A stretch of DNA of 64,000 bases from Dermacentor variabilis (taxonomy: Eukaryota > Arthropoda > Arachnida > Ixodida > Ixodidae): NCBI RefSeq assembly GCF_050947875.1, contig NC_134568.1, forward strand, positions 262,798,115-262,862,114, read 5' to 3'. Numbering within the stretch: the stretch's first letter is position 1; every line of letters begins with the position of its first letter. The position numbers and the translations under genes were made by a program. Below are positions 34,400 through 47,101 of this stretch, piece after piece. Below the pieces are notes generated by a model. The model did no database searches, was not told the origin of the DNA, and worked only from the letters and a program-made list of their open reading frames with translations.

Positions 34400-35240
34400 G
34401 GAACACCTCCTGGACGCATTGTTGCTGCTGCCACCGCTATTTCACGATCGCTTGTTGCGCCAGAAAATCGTCGCTGACGGTGCTCAAAGGCACTTGGCCC
34501 GCACACTCACAGGGCCCATCTCGATTTGCGCGACGCCTAGCCGTCCAGTCATTGCGTTGTCAAGAGGACAAATCTTGCGTGCCTACATTTCGATGGCTGG
34601 TCATAAATTGGCGGGGGAGGCCAGTGGCGCGTATCCGGTGTCACTGCCCGCAGCCGCCACCTTGGCGAGCCTGCGCCGTCGCACTATTGTGGGCCGTCGC
34701 CGCGCACACAACCGATCGAAGCAAATCCCAGCGGCCGACGGGCGGGCGTCACAACGGAGACGCTGCTCGGGTGCCTTTGAAATTATAATTGGAGGCACGC
34801 CGGGCGCTAACCAAATTACGCGATCGCCGGAGACGACTGCCGGACGCGCCGACGAGTGGGCCGTAAGCGTGCGCGCTGCATGCCGGCGGCCTGCCGCTTT
34901 GTGGGCCGCTGGGCCTCAATTATTCAGCGGCCCTAGCGTGCGCTGCCGCTCCGCTGGCCTCGAGCGCGCCGCAGGCTGCGCCAAAATCAGCGCGAACTGC
35001 GCTCTCTAGAGCGCACAACGTTGCCGCCTGAACGCCCCCCGACGACCACCACGGCGCAGCCACGTAGTGTGCGCCCCCCCCCCCCTCCCCCACCGCCTAA
35101 TCGGTCCGACGGCCATCTTCCGCGCAGTGCCTGTCGCCTGCGGAAATCGCTGCCAGTTCCAGCAAAAGTGCATCCGAAGCGGCGTCTGTTTGCCCCAATC
35201 ACAGCGGTGACTTTACTGCCTCTACTGTGGCGTGGAAAGT
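34400..35240. promoter_or_regulatory. CpG-dense block, candidate promoter or first exon
   Basis: Strong local rise in GC and CpG density between about 34450 and 35220, against AT-rich flanks. It contains long C runs at about 35070-35090. Open frames across it are proline/alanine/arginine-rich by composition and show no domain. A consensus 5' splice site, CCGAG followed by GTAAGT, occurs downstream at about 35470-35480. No TE signature was recognised inside. A host promoter is one reading; a GC-rich repeat is another. Confidence 0.3.
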
Positions 35241-36251
35241 AAACAGGCCAGACGCGAAAAGTTCTATCAACGTGCTTGCGTGAACATCTGTTGTAAACAC
35301 GCAGGCTTAAATTGTTCGCTTTTTTCCCCCTTCTCTGCTTTGCTAGTGCGATGATCGAGTAGAAGCTGTCAATTTCTTATTTTTGTCAGACGAAACAGTG
35401 GTCGCAATATCAACAGTGCACGTCTAGTAACAAAAGCGCGTTCCCACCTGCCCGCGGGCACGCGCTGGTCCGAGGTAAGTTTAAACATGGGTAAAAAGCC
35501 TCGCATAAGCGAAGTGGGTTACCGCACAGTAGGTAGGTGTGTTGCAAAGGAGTGACGAATGCAGAAAAATGTGCCCCTTTGGGGCACATAACTTGCGCCA
35601 CAGCCTCCAGACGTTTTTCTGGTTAGCATCCTTGCCTTCTCTCTTTCTCTTCTCTCTGTACAACCTGCCCACTTGCGCGAAGTGTTTTGACTGTGTGCAC
35701 GCTACCGGCGGGTAACTTTTTCGTGCCGTAGAGGCCCTGGTTATTTCTTGCTTGTTTTCTTTCTTGAAAATATTATGCCTGAGAAAAGAAAATGGCATTC
35801 TTGAAAATGCGACGCAAAGAACAGGCCTAGCACGAAAGAGGGGAGGATGGGATGGCGCTGTATATCAACTGAAAGTTTTATTACACTAAAGCGGGTCATA
35901 TACACCAAGGGCCAACACGGGCTGAAAAGGTAGAACCACACCATGCACACAACTGACACTCGATCATCGTGATAACAACCGCGGCTTTATAACACAAGCG
36001 AACACAAGCATGTAAAGATCAATGTAAAAAATTAACCACATAAAGCAGAGGCGCATGATTATAGGTAATCTATGCAGCGTCAAGGCAAGGTAATTCCTTT
36101 TCCGTTAATGAAACGGAAGGCTTCACCACTCGGGAACCACCATCTTTAGCAATGTGATATAAACGGTCCGTATGCCTCCTTTTCCTTTAACACTCTAGTG
36201 AAAACCGGCATATGTAATAATTCAGTGCCTGCAGGCCTTGAATAAACGAAA
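35241..36251. other. Intergenic, nothing recognised
   Basis: No coding or repeat signature apart from the isolated splice-donor-like sequence near 35474. Confidence 0.35.
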
Positions 36252-36484
36252 CAGCCGTGGTCGCTTAATGGCTATGGTGCTGGACTGCTAAGCACGAGGT
36301 CGCGGGGTCGAATCCCCGCTGCGGCTGCCGCATTTTGATGGGGGCAAAATGCAAAAACACCCGTGCACTTAGATTTAGGTGCACGTTAAAGAGACCCAGG
36401 TGGTCTAAGTTTCCGGAGTCCTCACTACGGAATGCCTCATAATCAGATCGTGGTTTTGACACGTAAAACCCCATAATTTAATTT
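36252..36484 (+). repeat. Ruka-like tRNA-derived SINE
   Basis: The head CAGCCGTGGTCGCTTAATGG, B box GGTCGAATCC, and the shared body (CACTTAGATTTAGGTGCACG, GTCCTCACTACGGAATGCC) lead to an ATAATTTAATTTA tail. It is more diverged than the copy at 22521. No duplication found. Confidence 0.85.
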
Positions 36485-37111
36485 AGAGTGACCGAAAGCT
36501 TGTTGCTTTTTTAGTAGCCGTGTTTACATGATTATGAAAACGACGCATTGCATCGCATTTCCCGCACATCTCATACACGTAAAAGTTAGTATTGCACTAC
36601 GAAACGAAAGCAGCACTGACGTTTTTCTGCATTGCTGACAGTAGCTGCGACAGTGAGAGGAAGATTAACAAACTATGTTGCGTTCAAGGAAAGGTCACTG
36701 ATTCGGCCTAGCTGGTATTCCATTGAGTTTGTTGCAAGAGCGTATGGCGGGAAGCAGAAAAAGAGAACGACAGCGCACAAGGACGAAAGACCCGATGTGT
36801 CTGGAATGATAGAAATGGACAGAGAAACGCTCGAAACACATATCATAATGTACGTAAACAAGGGTTTCTTGTATCTGAAAAATAGCAAGCCCGTGCGCAC
36901 TACTATTTGTATTTTCTCCTTTGTTAAATAAAGTACAAAAACCAAAGTAAATAAGGAAACGCAAGAACGTCTCTATTTATTGTTCTTGTTCGTGGGGTTT
37001 CTTTTAAAGGTATTAAATGCCTGCATGCCAAAGATTATTTGCACAGATGAGTTCGTCACATAATTTGCGAGCAGCTTTTTTTTTCTTTATTATTGCGCTA
37101 TAATCATAAGG
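36485..37111. other. Intergenic, nothing recognised
   Basis: No gene. Open frames at 36632-36964 on both strands lack motifs. Confidence 0.35.
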
Positions 37112-37735
37112 ACACGCTAGGCGCATTTATGCCGACGCCGTCGGCGTGATGTTCCGTATAAAGTCCAAGGGCGATAACATCGTCGCCGCGCGCCGTATGC
37201 TGTATGTGCGAGTGAAAGCGTGCGAGGGTGAGCCGACGATGGTGGCTCAATCTCGTGCGCACAAGGCAGGAAAGTGGGGAGAAAGCGCGCCGTCTTCCGT
37301 CGCGCACAAGGCACTGGGGGGAGGGGGGGGGCGTTACACTCTGGCGGCGGCAGCGTATGGTGCGGCCGCGCGGGCCGCATCTTGAAAGCAATCTGCATAG
37401 GGTACGCCGAGTGCTGGTAGCTTTGTATTGCGCCGTGTTCTCGCCGCTTAGTTCGAGTTGAAGCGAGAGGCAGCTCGAAGGTCAATTCCCTCGCGGCTGC
37501 TGCCGCGCTTTCTCACTCGATCGTTTTGACAGCGAGTGTGCGCGATCATCGAGTGAGTCGTGTGCCTGTTTGTTTGTGCGTGCGTGACATCATGCTTGTT
37601 GATTTAGTTAGTACACGAATGTTTACAAGTTTATACGGCCGATAAAACTACTATCCTTACTTCGTATGGTTGTCTACTAATTTGCTATCGCAATCGATGC
37701 TTCGCCTTTCGGGCGAAACTGCGATATTTATTATT
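37112..37735 (+). repeat. Dispersed repeat, longer copy with terminal hairpin
   Basis: It shares ordered blocks with 24115-24390 (minus). A G-run lies at 37316-37330. The right end forms a nested inverted repeat: TATCGCA (37686-37692) with TGCGATA (37720-37726), and TTCGCC with GGGCGAA inside. The hairpin end suggests a non-autonomous mobile repeat; the class is unresolved. Confidence 0.45.
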
Positions 37736-39656
37736 ATGTGTTAATTGGGTGATTTCTCTTTATTAAGTAGGACGTTTGTGTTAAAAAAGGCTATTCTAGT
37801 AATAACCGACATGCGATGGATGCCACGAACCAATAATGCACATTTTATTTACATGTCCACATATCGCAATTAGAAAGACGCAAGTATTTCCGCGAAATAT
37901 GCAAATTGCACATGCCTCTACACCTCAGTTTAATTTTGTGAGACGATCCACTTGTGTCCCTGACAGAAGTCCTGAACTTTCTACAAAACCGGCTTTTAGA
38001 ACACATTTACAGCAACGCGTCTTCTGCTGCTTTTACCATTGACTTTTTCACACCTCGTGGCTTGCGCAGCATGGTCGAAGTCTCTTATGCGCCATTACAC
38101 CTGATTTAATGAACTAACTACGTTGTGTTAATTGTTTGTAAATGTTACCACTAGGATCCCGAAGTTAGGGCTGCTAGAAAACAAAAACTTCAGTTTGTCC
38201 CCCGGTTTTCCTCTTCGCAAATAACACTCGATCTTTACCCCCCAAAATTCAACAAAATGTAAATAAAACCCACAAACGAAGGCTCTTAAGTCTCGATTCT
38301 ACTCGTGATCTGAAATGGTCGTGTATGTAGTTTTGACAAGTGTAGCACGCTAAGACGGCACAAATTCCCTAACGGATACATCATCTGCAAGATCTGTAGC
38401 ATTAAAAACAAAATAAGAAAGACTAATTTTTCCGATTACAAAAAAAAAAAAAAAAAATAAAGGTAGCACTTCTTGCAGGCTGAACAACATATATGTACGG
38501 GTTTCACAAAGCAACCATCAGAATGTGCAGAAGGGACATTCCGCTGAAAGCGAGCGCTGGAATCGTGACGCTTATGGGGACCGTCTGAGCAGTTTGTGTT
38601 ATCTTTTGTGTTTCGTCGTTATTTTCAAATTCGCTATTCTTCTTCATTCCGAAAAATGACGCAAGTGAAGCCCAATGTCTTGAGAGGTATGGGCAGGACC
38701 GGAAGCACCAGACTGAACTCACGTCACAGGTAAACGAGAAAAGAAGAGCTGACGACGACTTTTATCATCTGGCTTTTCGGTGTCGTGCTTTGTGACGTCG
38801 ATTTTCGGGGCGCGTGGGCTGTGGTTCTCCTTGGGGCTGAAATTTTCTTTCATTTGCATACCTTGGTGTCTGCTTCTCGCTGATAGTACGGGCCGTATCC
38901 CTATTCTGGTCGATCGCTTAAAGCTGACTGACCACCCACCTACTACACGGCAAGCTCGAAGTCGTTTCCTTTCTTCTTTTCATTTCCTTCGATGAGCGCC
39001 TCTTGCTCTCGCTCCGATTTGCACTTCTGGTGCCGATCATCGCTTTTAGAGGGATAAGGTAAACGTGGATTAAACACTTAGGCTCTGTCTCGTACTTAGC
39101 AGGCAACGCTGCCCAAGCTGTGCAAGGGGGGCAGTCATAGAAGCATGACATTACGCGGTTCAGTTGTTTTCGATTCACGTCGTTTTCTACGGAATGACTA
39201 CTTCATATGAAACCACACTGCAACGTTTGGGAGTAAGGCCACGTGAAATCGAGCATTATTTTTGTGCCTTTGTGCTTCAAGAATGCGGCGTGCTGTGTCT
39301 TGGTCGCGGGCGAAAGCGACGCGCTGTGGCCGCTGGTCGCGGAAACATGTCACTCGGCTCGTTTTGTCGTAAATAGGTTCACACCTGCGACACCTTCCAG
39401 TAATATGTACGTCATGTTCTGCGACATAAATGTATGAGACCTAATGTTGTCCTCGAATTACGTGAGGCGTATCTATATCTTTATTCATGTGCGACGCACT
39501 ACATATATTCTTTGGTCATGAATGGGAGCACCGAGAGAAGTATCTCTAGCCTTCCTGTAGCGTTTCCCGCTATGTATAAAGGGGAGTGTAGCTTCCTCTC
39601 AGAGGGCAACATAAATTGTAATCTCACTGCACTTAAATTACAATAAACCCATGCGC
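37736..39656. other. Intergenic, nothing recognised
   Basis: Contains an A-run at about 38441-38458. No coding signature or named repeat. Confidence 0.4.
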
Positions 39657-40137
39657 ACAAGAGAGAGAGAGAGAAAACAAGGATAGGAAAGGCGGGGAGG
39701 TCAACCAGAACTGCATCCGGTTTGCTACCCTACACTGGGGGTGGGGGAAAGGGGAATAGAAAGAGGAAGAAAGGGAGAGAGTAAGCACTGAGTACGTGTG
39801 GGAGGGACACCATACACAAGGACACTATAAACGGTCTCTTAAGCCGGTGTACTTCAAGTACTGAACTAGTGCACGAATCGCTTTTCGAGCCAGTGACGGG
39901 TGTGGCCACGGTACGAGCATCTTTGACTCGGTGAACGGTCTCAAGTCCAGTCGGCGTAAAGTTGCCCGCAGAGAGAGGCGTTGGACATCGTAGCGAGGGC
40001 AGGTTCACAATAGGTGCTCGATGGTCTCCTCGCACCCACAGGGGTCGCACATCGGGCTCTCGGCCATTCCCATACGGTAGGAGTATGCGTTTGTGAACGC
40101 CACTCCCAGCCACAAGCGACACAACAAGGTTGTTTCG
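39657..40137 (-). mobile_element. I-type LINE 3' end, 5'-truncated
   Basis: The purine-rich tail (39660-39770) is followed by the ORF2 C-terminus on the minus strand. The readable Cys/His region in one frame includes CRLWLGVAFTNAY and CDPCGCEETIEHLL near 40000-40120. Truncated at about 40137. Confidence 0.75.
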
Positions 40138-43100
40138 CATCAATTCTTGATAATCAAGCGCGTGGCACATAAAACGCTGTTCAATCCTGAATATAGAGAC
40201 CGCATCGCGCGCCATGAAATGGGCGTGCCGTTGCAGCGAATAGAATGCGACGGAACTAGGTTAATCGTGAGCACTGGTTCAGATAGTGTTATGTGCACAC
40301 CGTCGAGGAGAATACCGAGCAGAATATAAAGCTGTATTTATGTACCGCACATTGTGCACGACGAGTGTATTCTTGGGTTGGAATTTCACAGTATGGACGC
40401 GCGACGAAGTACGTGCGGCGGCTGCGAGTACACCACGTTAATTTCCAACAAATCTTAAGCCCTTGCATCCTGTTTTCCTGTTCTCTTGAAACCACATTAT
40501 GCGCACATCTCAAAAGATTTTGCTCGAGGCCCACTGTGCCCAAAAATTATTCTTAACGAGGTGTAGCGCTGGCGCGACACCCCCAGTACTTCTTCGCCCG
40601 TCAGACGTCGGTTCCCACTAAGCACGGTTCTCTGCGTGTCACTAATTAGAAAAGAGACGCGCGACGTCTTAAGCGCAACGACTGCGAGTGTTTTCAAAGC
40701 GCGTGTTGCAGTTTTGAAATAACTCGCGTAGCTGCAGTTCATGGGACTGCAGCATTTTACACTCCCCTTAACTGAAAGCGAAGAGTATCATTTGTCAGAG
40801 ACCCTTGAAGAAGCGGCGTTCCCCGATTGCCTTGCACCTTTTGAGCGCGCTGTGCCCAGAGAAAGTGGTGCCTTCGCGCGCCAATGTACAAGTGCATACT
40901 GAATGTTGTCGGATAAGGCGGCTGTTCTCGCGCTTAAGCGCGACCGTTGAATTAAAGACACACGGGTGGCTGTTCTGTTCATAATAGATTAATTTATGCG
41001 TTGGATAAAAAAGTAATTAGTGGGAACGAACCATTTCTCGAGCAACATATCGAGCGTTTGGTTTCTATACTGGCTGGCGCCCAAAACGCGCATTCTTGCT
41101 GAGTTAATGAGAGAGGCGTATCTTCGGACCGTACAACAAGGAGAGCTACTCTGCAATACATTCACCCTTGGCGACTGCGAACGTTGTCCATTTTGTTTTA
41201 TTTCATTGTATGTTTGTGCGCGCAAAACAATATGTTGAGCGAGCGAACATGAACTTACTGATGTGCAGTTCTTTTCTTATTTTTAATGTTATGGTTCATA
41301 ATGGCTTTCTCGTAAAAGGCCCCTCACCAGGTCCCGTCGAGCATTGGGGGCAACTTTGAGTTGTAGAGCGCCATACAAGGAGCGTACTAGCGCGGGAATT
41401 TTCGAAAAGAGTGCAGGAATAGCGAAGGGAGACGCAAATCAAATGTTGCGAGATGACGGTGTAAGGAAACGAGCTCTCCACATCAGAGGCTCCCGCCCAC
41501 TGCGTCGACCAGCCTCTGCAAGTCACACACATCTCCTGCGTTTCGGGACATTGGGGCCAAAGATCCATGTCATGATAACGTCAAGAGATGCGTCTGTTTT
41601 TATTCTCTCTTTCTCGGTGCGCGGCACATTCCCAGAGGCGAGTTTGCGCTCTCTGTGTTTCGCGGAAATCCCTGGACTGATGTTGTTCACTTTGCCACTG
41701 GACTGATGTTGTTCACTTTGCTACTGGCAGTTGCACGCTGCTGGCGTGACCCTTGATATAGTGGGCAAGAGCAGTGACGTCGTCCGTGCTGGTGCGGACA
41801 CTGACTGCTCTGAGAATGGCGCGCGGCGTCTTGATTGAAAGATTGAAATCAAGCTGCTATGGCAAAGCACGTCGGTGTACTAGTTTGCAGAGATGATCGT
41901 CAAGACGTTATCTACGCACCGGGTTTAATAATTGCCGATCTTCAAACCTAGTAAGGAGCCCTTAGAGGAGGCAATATCTTCGCCTAGAGCTGTATTTCTT
42001 GTGGCTTTATGTCTCGAAGGTATGGCGTAACTAAGTGCTTGTGCCTCCTCGTTCCAGATGACAGACTTCCCAAGCAATTGAAGGCTACGGTCGACTCTAA
42101 AGTAAGTACCATTTCCTTAATGGTGCATACATGTGTTGTTACAAACATATAGATACAGGCATATAACGCAAATGCAAATTAAGCCAATAAACTCGTTGGA
42201 AAAATTAACTCTTTTGCATACTTAACTGCGGAGGAGGGTTACGTTTCTGCTCAACGTTATACTGTTAATAAAGGAAAAAGGAAATCAAAGTGGAAGAAAA
42301 TACAATTTAGCCACCGCTGGGAGTCGAACACACTGCCTGTATTTAATTTAACTCTTATTTGTATATTATTATTAGAGAAACTGAATTTCTCCTGTCTTTT
42401 TATTAGCTTCATTGTTTGTTGGCTTCACGCGCTTGTTCCTAAAAATTGAGCCCCTTGGTTTCCCTTATTCTATCTGTGAAAACGCAGTTCACCCTTTTCT
42501 AATGCATTACTTGAAGAGATGAATATTACGTCACACATTGGCAATGTCAAGGTAAATAATTAAAATGACTCACTAATAACCGTTTTTCAATTTTTCGCTT
42601 TATAACATATGTTCAAATAGCGAAATTGGAGCAGCGCCACAATGAAGCTGCGTCTGCTTGAGCAGAAGTTCTCAGACTCGCCCTTGTTGCAAGATAGCTC
42701 TGCTAAATAAGTATGCCTCGGCGTTGCAGCTAAAATTGTCCCGAACTGTTAACGTGAGGCTTTTGGAAAACTGTTAACTAGAAGGCCAATCTACTTTGTA
42801 ATTTCATTTCACTGGCTCACTTAAGCCAGTGTTCGCGCACCGGGTTCAGCGCAAACAGGAAAGAGTAGGCACGCTCAAATGCAGCGCATTGTTTGCCCAC
42901 AAAGGGCCTGGAAATCAATGGAGTGCTGCTAACATCATACGCAGCGCAAAACTATTGCCACTTTTCCAATCGGAAACGCGTGATTTTTTAAATCCATAAG
43001 CGTGCAACAAGCCTATCAGTGGCTCAGTAACAGTATCAGTAACAGAGATACAGAACCATGCCCCCCCCCCCCCCCCCTGTTATACGCTTCCTGTCTTCGA

Positions 43101-44309
43101 GGCAGAACTTCCGACTTTGCTCATTGGCGGCCAACGCCAGTGCGCTACTCACGTCTTCTATAACCCCTGTTTCCCCTGCATCTGATCCTTCTCGGAGAGC
43201 AGTTCAGGCGTCGCGGTGCCTGCAGGCTGCTAAGAAACCGCCAGCGGCGCTTTGGTGTCGAACATGGTATTCCACTCTCACTGTGCAGACGCCTTATACG
43301 CTCGACGCCAGGGTTAACTGGCTTGGCCTACGGTGCCAGTAACTAATAGGCTTACGCGGAACATAGCTGCTACTTCTATTAACACAGGTTGAAGGGGCGC
43401 GAAGTCCTTACTGCACCGAAAAACGGTTCGGTTTCCCGCCGTCAGTCTTTTTATGAACCTTACAGAGCAGCTAGCATTGATGCAGTTGAAGCATATGCTT
43501 TCCCGAAGCTACTCGTAAACCTGTAGGATTATCCGTTGCGCAGATGCCTTTGAGTGTTTGCGAAAGGCACCAGGTGCCGCTCACTTCTGTCAAAAGCTTC
43601 AACGCTGCCTCGCAAAAAGCGAACAATAATGTAATAATATATACAGGAATTGTTTAACAATGTTAACACAACAATGGCTTACTCAGTGAAATCACCAATG
43701 TGGACGCAATTATTTCAGAATAAGAAAGCGTATTTTTAAAGTTTGACAAAGTAATTATTGGTTTGGTAAGCACGGATTGCTCATCCGAAATTTGTCCAGG
43801 GGCACTTATGTCGCTGTGCGCAAGCGCGTATACATAGTGCCGAGACAATTTTCCAGACCGTGCCAGTTTTCAACGGAACTTGGAAAAAAAAAGATTACCG
43901 ACTGCAACTCTCATAAAAAATATATTGGATATTTGTCAATACGCTATACAACGCCTTCACTTAAGGTTCTGGGTTTATATCGCTACTATGAATGGTAGCT
44001 AATTGATATCTGTTAGTTGGTCAGCTAGGCTCGTTGTCAAATAATTAGTAAAAAAACTGGTTAAAGAACAAAAAACAATATTGAGTTGGTTGCGTTCGTG
44101 TATGGTGCATGTGTTTTTTTACGACTTGGCACGAGTTAGGAGAAAGACTATTTATAGGGTGATGGTTAATCCAGGGTGTTTGCATATACGGCGACTGCGG
44201 AAATTCATCTGGAGTGTCAATATAGTTGCTATCGCAGTAAAATGTCCTTAATCTCAATTTTGCTGGAACGTGGTTCGTTCATCAGAACGATTTACTGCTA
44301 GCATGGCCC
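40138..44309. other. Long stretch with no recognised gene
   Basis: About 4 kb without convincing coding or named repeats. Notable only for a 26-bp perfect-period tandem duplication at 41673-41724 (one mismatch) and a C-run at 43060-43077. Confidence 0.4.
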
Positions 44310-44425
44310 ACGCATAGTTCACTTTAAAGATCCCATGGTAGTAAAAATTAATCCGGTGTTCTTCACTACGGGCATGCCTCATGATCAAATCGTGGTTTTG
44401 GCTCGTAAAAACTCAGAATTCAATA
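44310..44425 (+). repeat. Ruka-like SINE 3' fragment
   Basis: Only the 3' body survives: TTCACTACGGGCATGCCTCA, then AATCGTGGTTTTGGCTCGTA. The tRNA-like head is absent. Confidence 0.65.
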
Positions 44426-44894
44426 CAATTCAAATAAATGGGAAAGGAAACATCATTTTTCTCGGCAACCACTGCTCAAAATTTGATGATGCTTGTTGCT
44501 TTCAAAAGAAAAAGTAAAACTGTAGTTACTAATAGTAACAAATTTCTTTATTTAAGCCGTCAATATTTTTATAAAAATTGTTGAAAATCGCAAATTTTCA
44601 GAAAACAAAACTATGAAGCTTACAACTGTGTAACTCGGCAATGAAAACGATGTCACAATTATGACAGTTGTATCTACCAGTACATCTAAAGCGGAAAAAT
44701 TGATATATTAAATATGGCTCTCATTTAGACCATTAATATGTGAGTAGGACTTTTGCAAAACCCTTGCAAACGATGTAACCAAATCACGTAAGACGTAAAT
44801 TACTAAATCAGTTTTGTTCCGCTTTGTATTCTCTAACCGATGCAGTTTACAGAACTGCGATATCTGTTTTTAGTGCAGAACTACAAATTTCTAA

Positions 44895-45123
44895 CCCGCC
44901 GTGGTTGCTCAATGGCTATGGTGTTGGGCTGCTTAGCACAAGGTCGCGGGATCGAATCCCGGCCATGGCGGTCGCATTTCGATGGGGGCGCAATTCGAAA
45001 ACACCCGTGTACTTAGATTTAGGTGCACGTTAAAGAACCCCAGATGGTCGAAATTTCGGTAGTCCTCCACTACGGCGTGCCTCATAATCAGAAAGTGGTT
45101 TTGGCACATTAAACCCCATAATG
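44895..45123 (+). repeat. Ruka-like tRNA-derived SINE, well preserved
   Basis: The head CCCGCCGTGGTTGCTCAATG, B box GGGATCGAATCCCGGCC and full body are close to the 22521 copy. It ends CCCATAATGTA. No clear duplication. Confidence 0.88.
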
Positions 45124-45739
45124 TATTTTCTTTTTTTCATCTCAGAAGGCACCTAACGCGAACCTAGAAAAGTGTACCTAACGCGAATTTCACGTCCAAC
45201 TATAGTTAAATACTATCCAGTGCTTCCGCAGCAGCCAGCTTGCATGGCTGCGCACAACATGACCTTCACACACCAAGGAAACTGTAATATAGATAACAGA
45301 TAATAAATATAATATATATAATAATATAGATACTATAGACATCAGTGAATCATAAAATCTACGGCCTCAGGTTAGCCAGCGTAATGCACAAGTTTCGTGT
45401 CATTGAACCTCAGAAGCACAATAGGTATATTTCTTCCTGATCTACACTTGATCATGTCAATGAATAAATAAGCTTTCGTTGATTATTTTCTTTTTGCAGG
45501 ACACGTACGTCGATCGTAGTTACTGTACTTTATAATTATGTACACGTCTTTCAATGACTTTACACATAAACCTTGACGCAAAACCTAGCAGCGGTTCCAA
45601 TTTCACCGCTAGCGTTAACATCCCTCATGGTGTCGATCTCTCTCTGAGTTTCTGCCTTTTCGTGCATGCCAGGCGCTTTAGTGTTGTGCTTCCGTACAGG
45701 TTGGAAGAGAAGCAAGCTGCTTATCGAATCATTTATATT

Positions 45740-46160
45740 CCTCCAAACAGCGTCCCGTTCGAAGTAATTCATTTGGACTTCGCGGAGCTCAAAAAGAAGG
45801 GGGAAGGAGTCAAGCGAACGCATGCTTTCTTGTTCTCCATAGATGAGTGCACAAGGACGATTGCGGCTAAAGCTGGCAAATAAGACGCAAACAGCGTAAT
45901 AGATCTCCGCAAGGCTGAATGTTTTAAACGCACAAAGGCACTCGTCTGACACAACGGGCCGGCTTTCCGGAGTGCCAAATTATCAAAGTCGGCACAGGAA
46001 CACGGCATAATGATCAAGTACTCTTCTCCATACCACCCGGCAGCAAACGGCCTAGCGGAACGTGCCATACGAGACGTCAAACAGTATCTGAAGATGTATC
46101 CAGACTTTGCCGGTGGCTGGAAGTGCTGTCTCGAGGCCGATGGGAAACATCACAACAGAT
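45740..46160 (+). pseudogene. Ty3/gypsy integrase core fragment
   Basis: The plus strand encodes an integrase catalytic core in two frames: FEVIHLDFAEL (first Asp), SIDECTRTIAA, then in the second part GLAERAIRDVKQYL with the catalytic Glu. The second-Asp region (DNGPAFRSA) falls in the frame-shifted middle at about 45950. The upstream zinc domain is not present on this side. It is followed, out of normal order, by an RNase H fragment. Confidence 0.7.
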
Positions 46161-46745
46161 CGCACACCACTGTATTACAGCTATACCCTGAAACCCGCTG
46201 AAATCAATTACTCTATACCACAGAAAAAGAAGCTCTGGTCGTCTTAAAAGCTGCCCAATACTTTCATACTTACCTGGAAGGTGCAAAATTCATACTTTTC
46301 ACTGACAATCAAGCACTGACTAAACTTCTGAGCATGGCCCAGCCAAGAGGCCGCATTGCTAGATGGGTGAACTAACTGCAACGATTTGATTTCGTAATTT
46401 CGCACCGTCCTGGCCCCCTCCTCACTGACGCTGACGCACTATCAAGATTACTTGTACACGAATCAAGCAAGAATCCAGAGAGAATCAATCATATTATGCT
46501 GCAGGAAGGTACAGAAGAGCTCCAGTTTATCATTGCAAAGTATCACGTGCCACCAACTATGGTTCCAAGGATTCTTCATCTGTACCATGACACTCCTGGA
46601 TCGGGCGGACATGATCGCTTCTGGCGCACTTATAAGAAATTGCTCATGAGATCCACATGACCACGCATGAAAAACTATATCAGCCATTACATCCACCCAT
46701 GCCAACACGCCAGAAAGAAGTGCCAAGATCTCACTGGTGCTCTGG
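46161..46745 (+). pseudogene. Ty3/gypsy RNase H plus integrase zinc-domain fragment
   Basis: RNase H C-terminal part (TEKEALVVLKAAQYFHTYL, FTDNQALTKLL, HRPGPLLTDADALSRLL) is followed by an integrase HHCC region (LYHDTPGSGGHDRFWRTYKK, YIHPCQHARKKC). RNase H before integrase is the usual Ty3/gypsy order. Stops at 46375 and 46658 show decay. The integrase core that should follow this is instead upstream at 45740. Confidence 0.72.
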
Positions 46746-47101
46746 GCCTCTCGCTGTTACGCATTTCTTTACATTTTTGCCATTTTCGTGAGAGTCATTT
46801 CATCAAGGATGAGCAAGAAGGTGTTCCCACGACCACCTGAATAAGGTCAGTCGTCTACTTCATCGCTCATTTTGTGACGACGTGCCTTTGGAAGCTCGTA
46901 CCAGCTTGATTCCTGGGTAAGCTCAACGCCAGAAGCCATGGACTCTAACAGCTAGTACACCATAGCCATGGACCGCCGTATGAACAAGATCCGCCGTATG
47001 TCGACTGAGACGACTTCATCGAATCAGAGTGAGCAGGAATCCTTCGTGGTTTTTTACGTGCCGCTCTCACCGTCACACAGCATGAACTCCCTAGTAGTGT
47101 T
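46746..47101. other. Ty3/gypsy-derived or intergenic, unreadable
   Basis: Probably further decayed LTR-element sequence; nothing is readable with confidence. Confidence 0.3.

Noticed and set aside
34218..35009. 263-codon plus-strand open frame as a host protein
   Set aside because: Composition is driven by the GC-rich block; no motif, and another frame is equally open.
43058..43342. 94-codon frame starting with Pro run
   Set aside because: Starts in a poly-C tract and has no motif.
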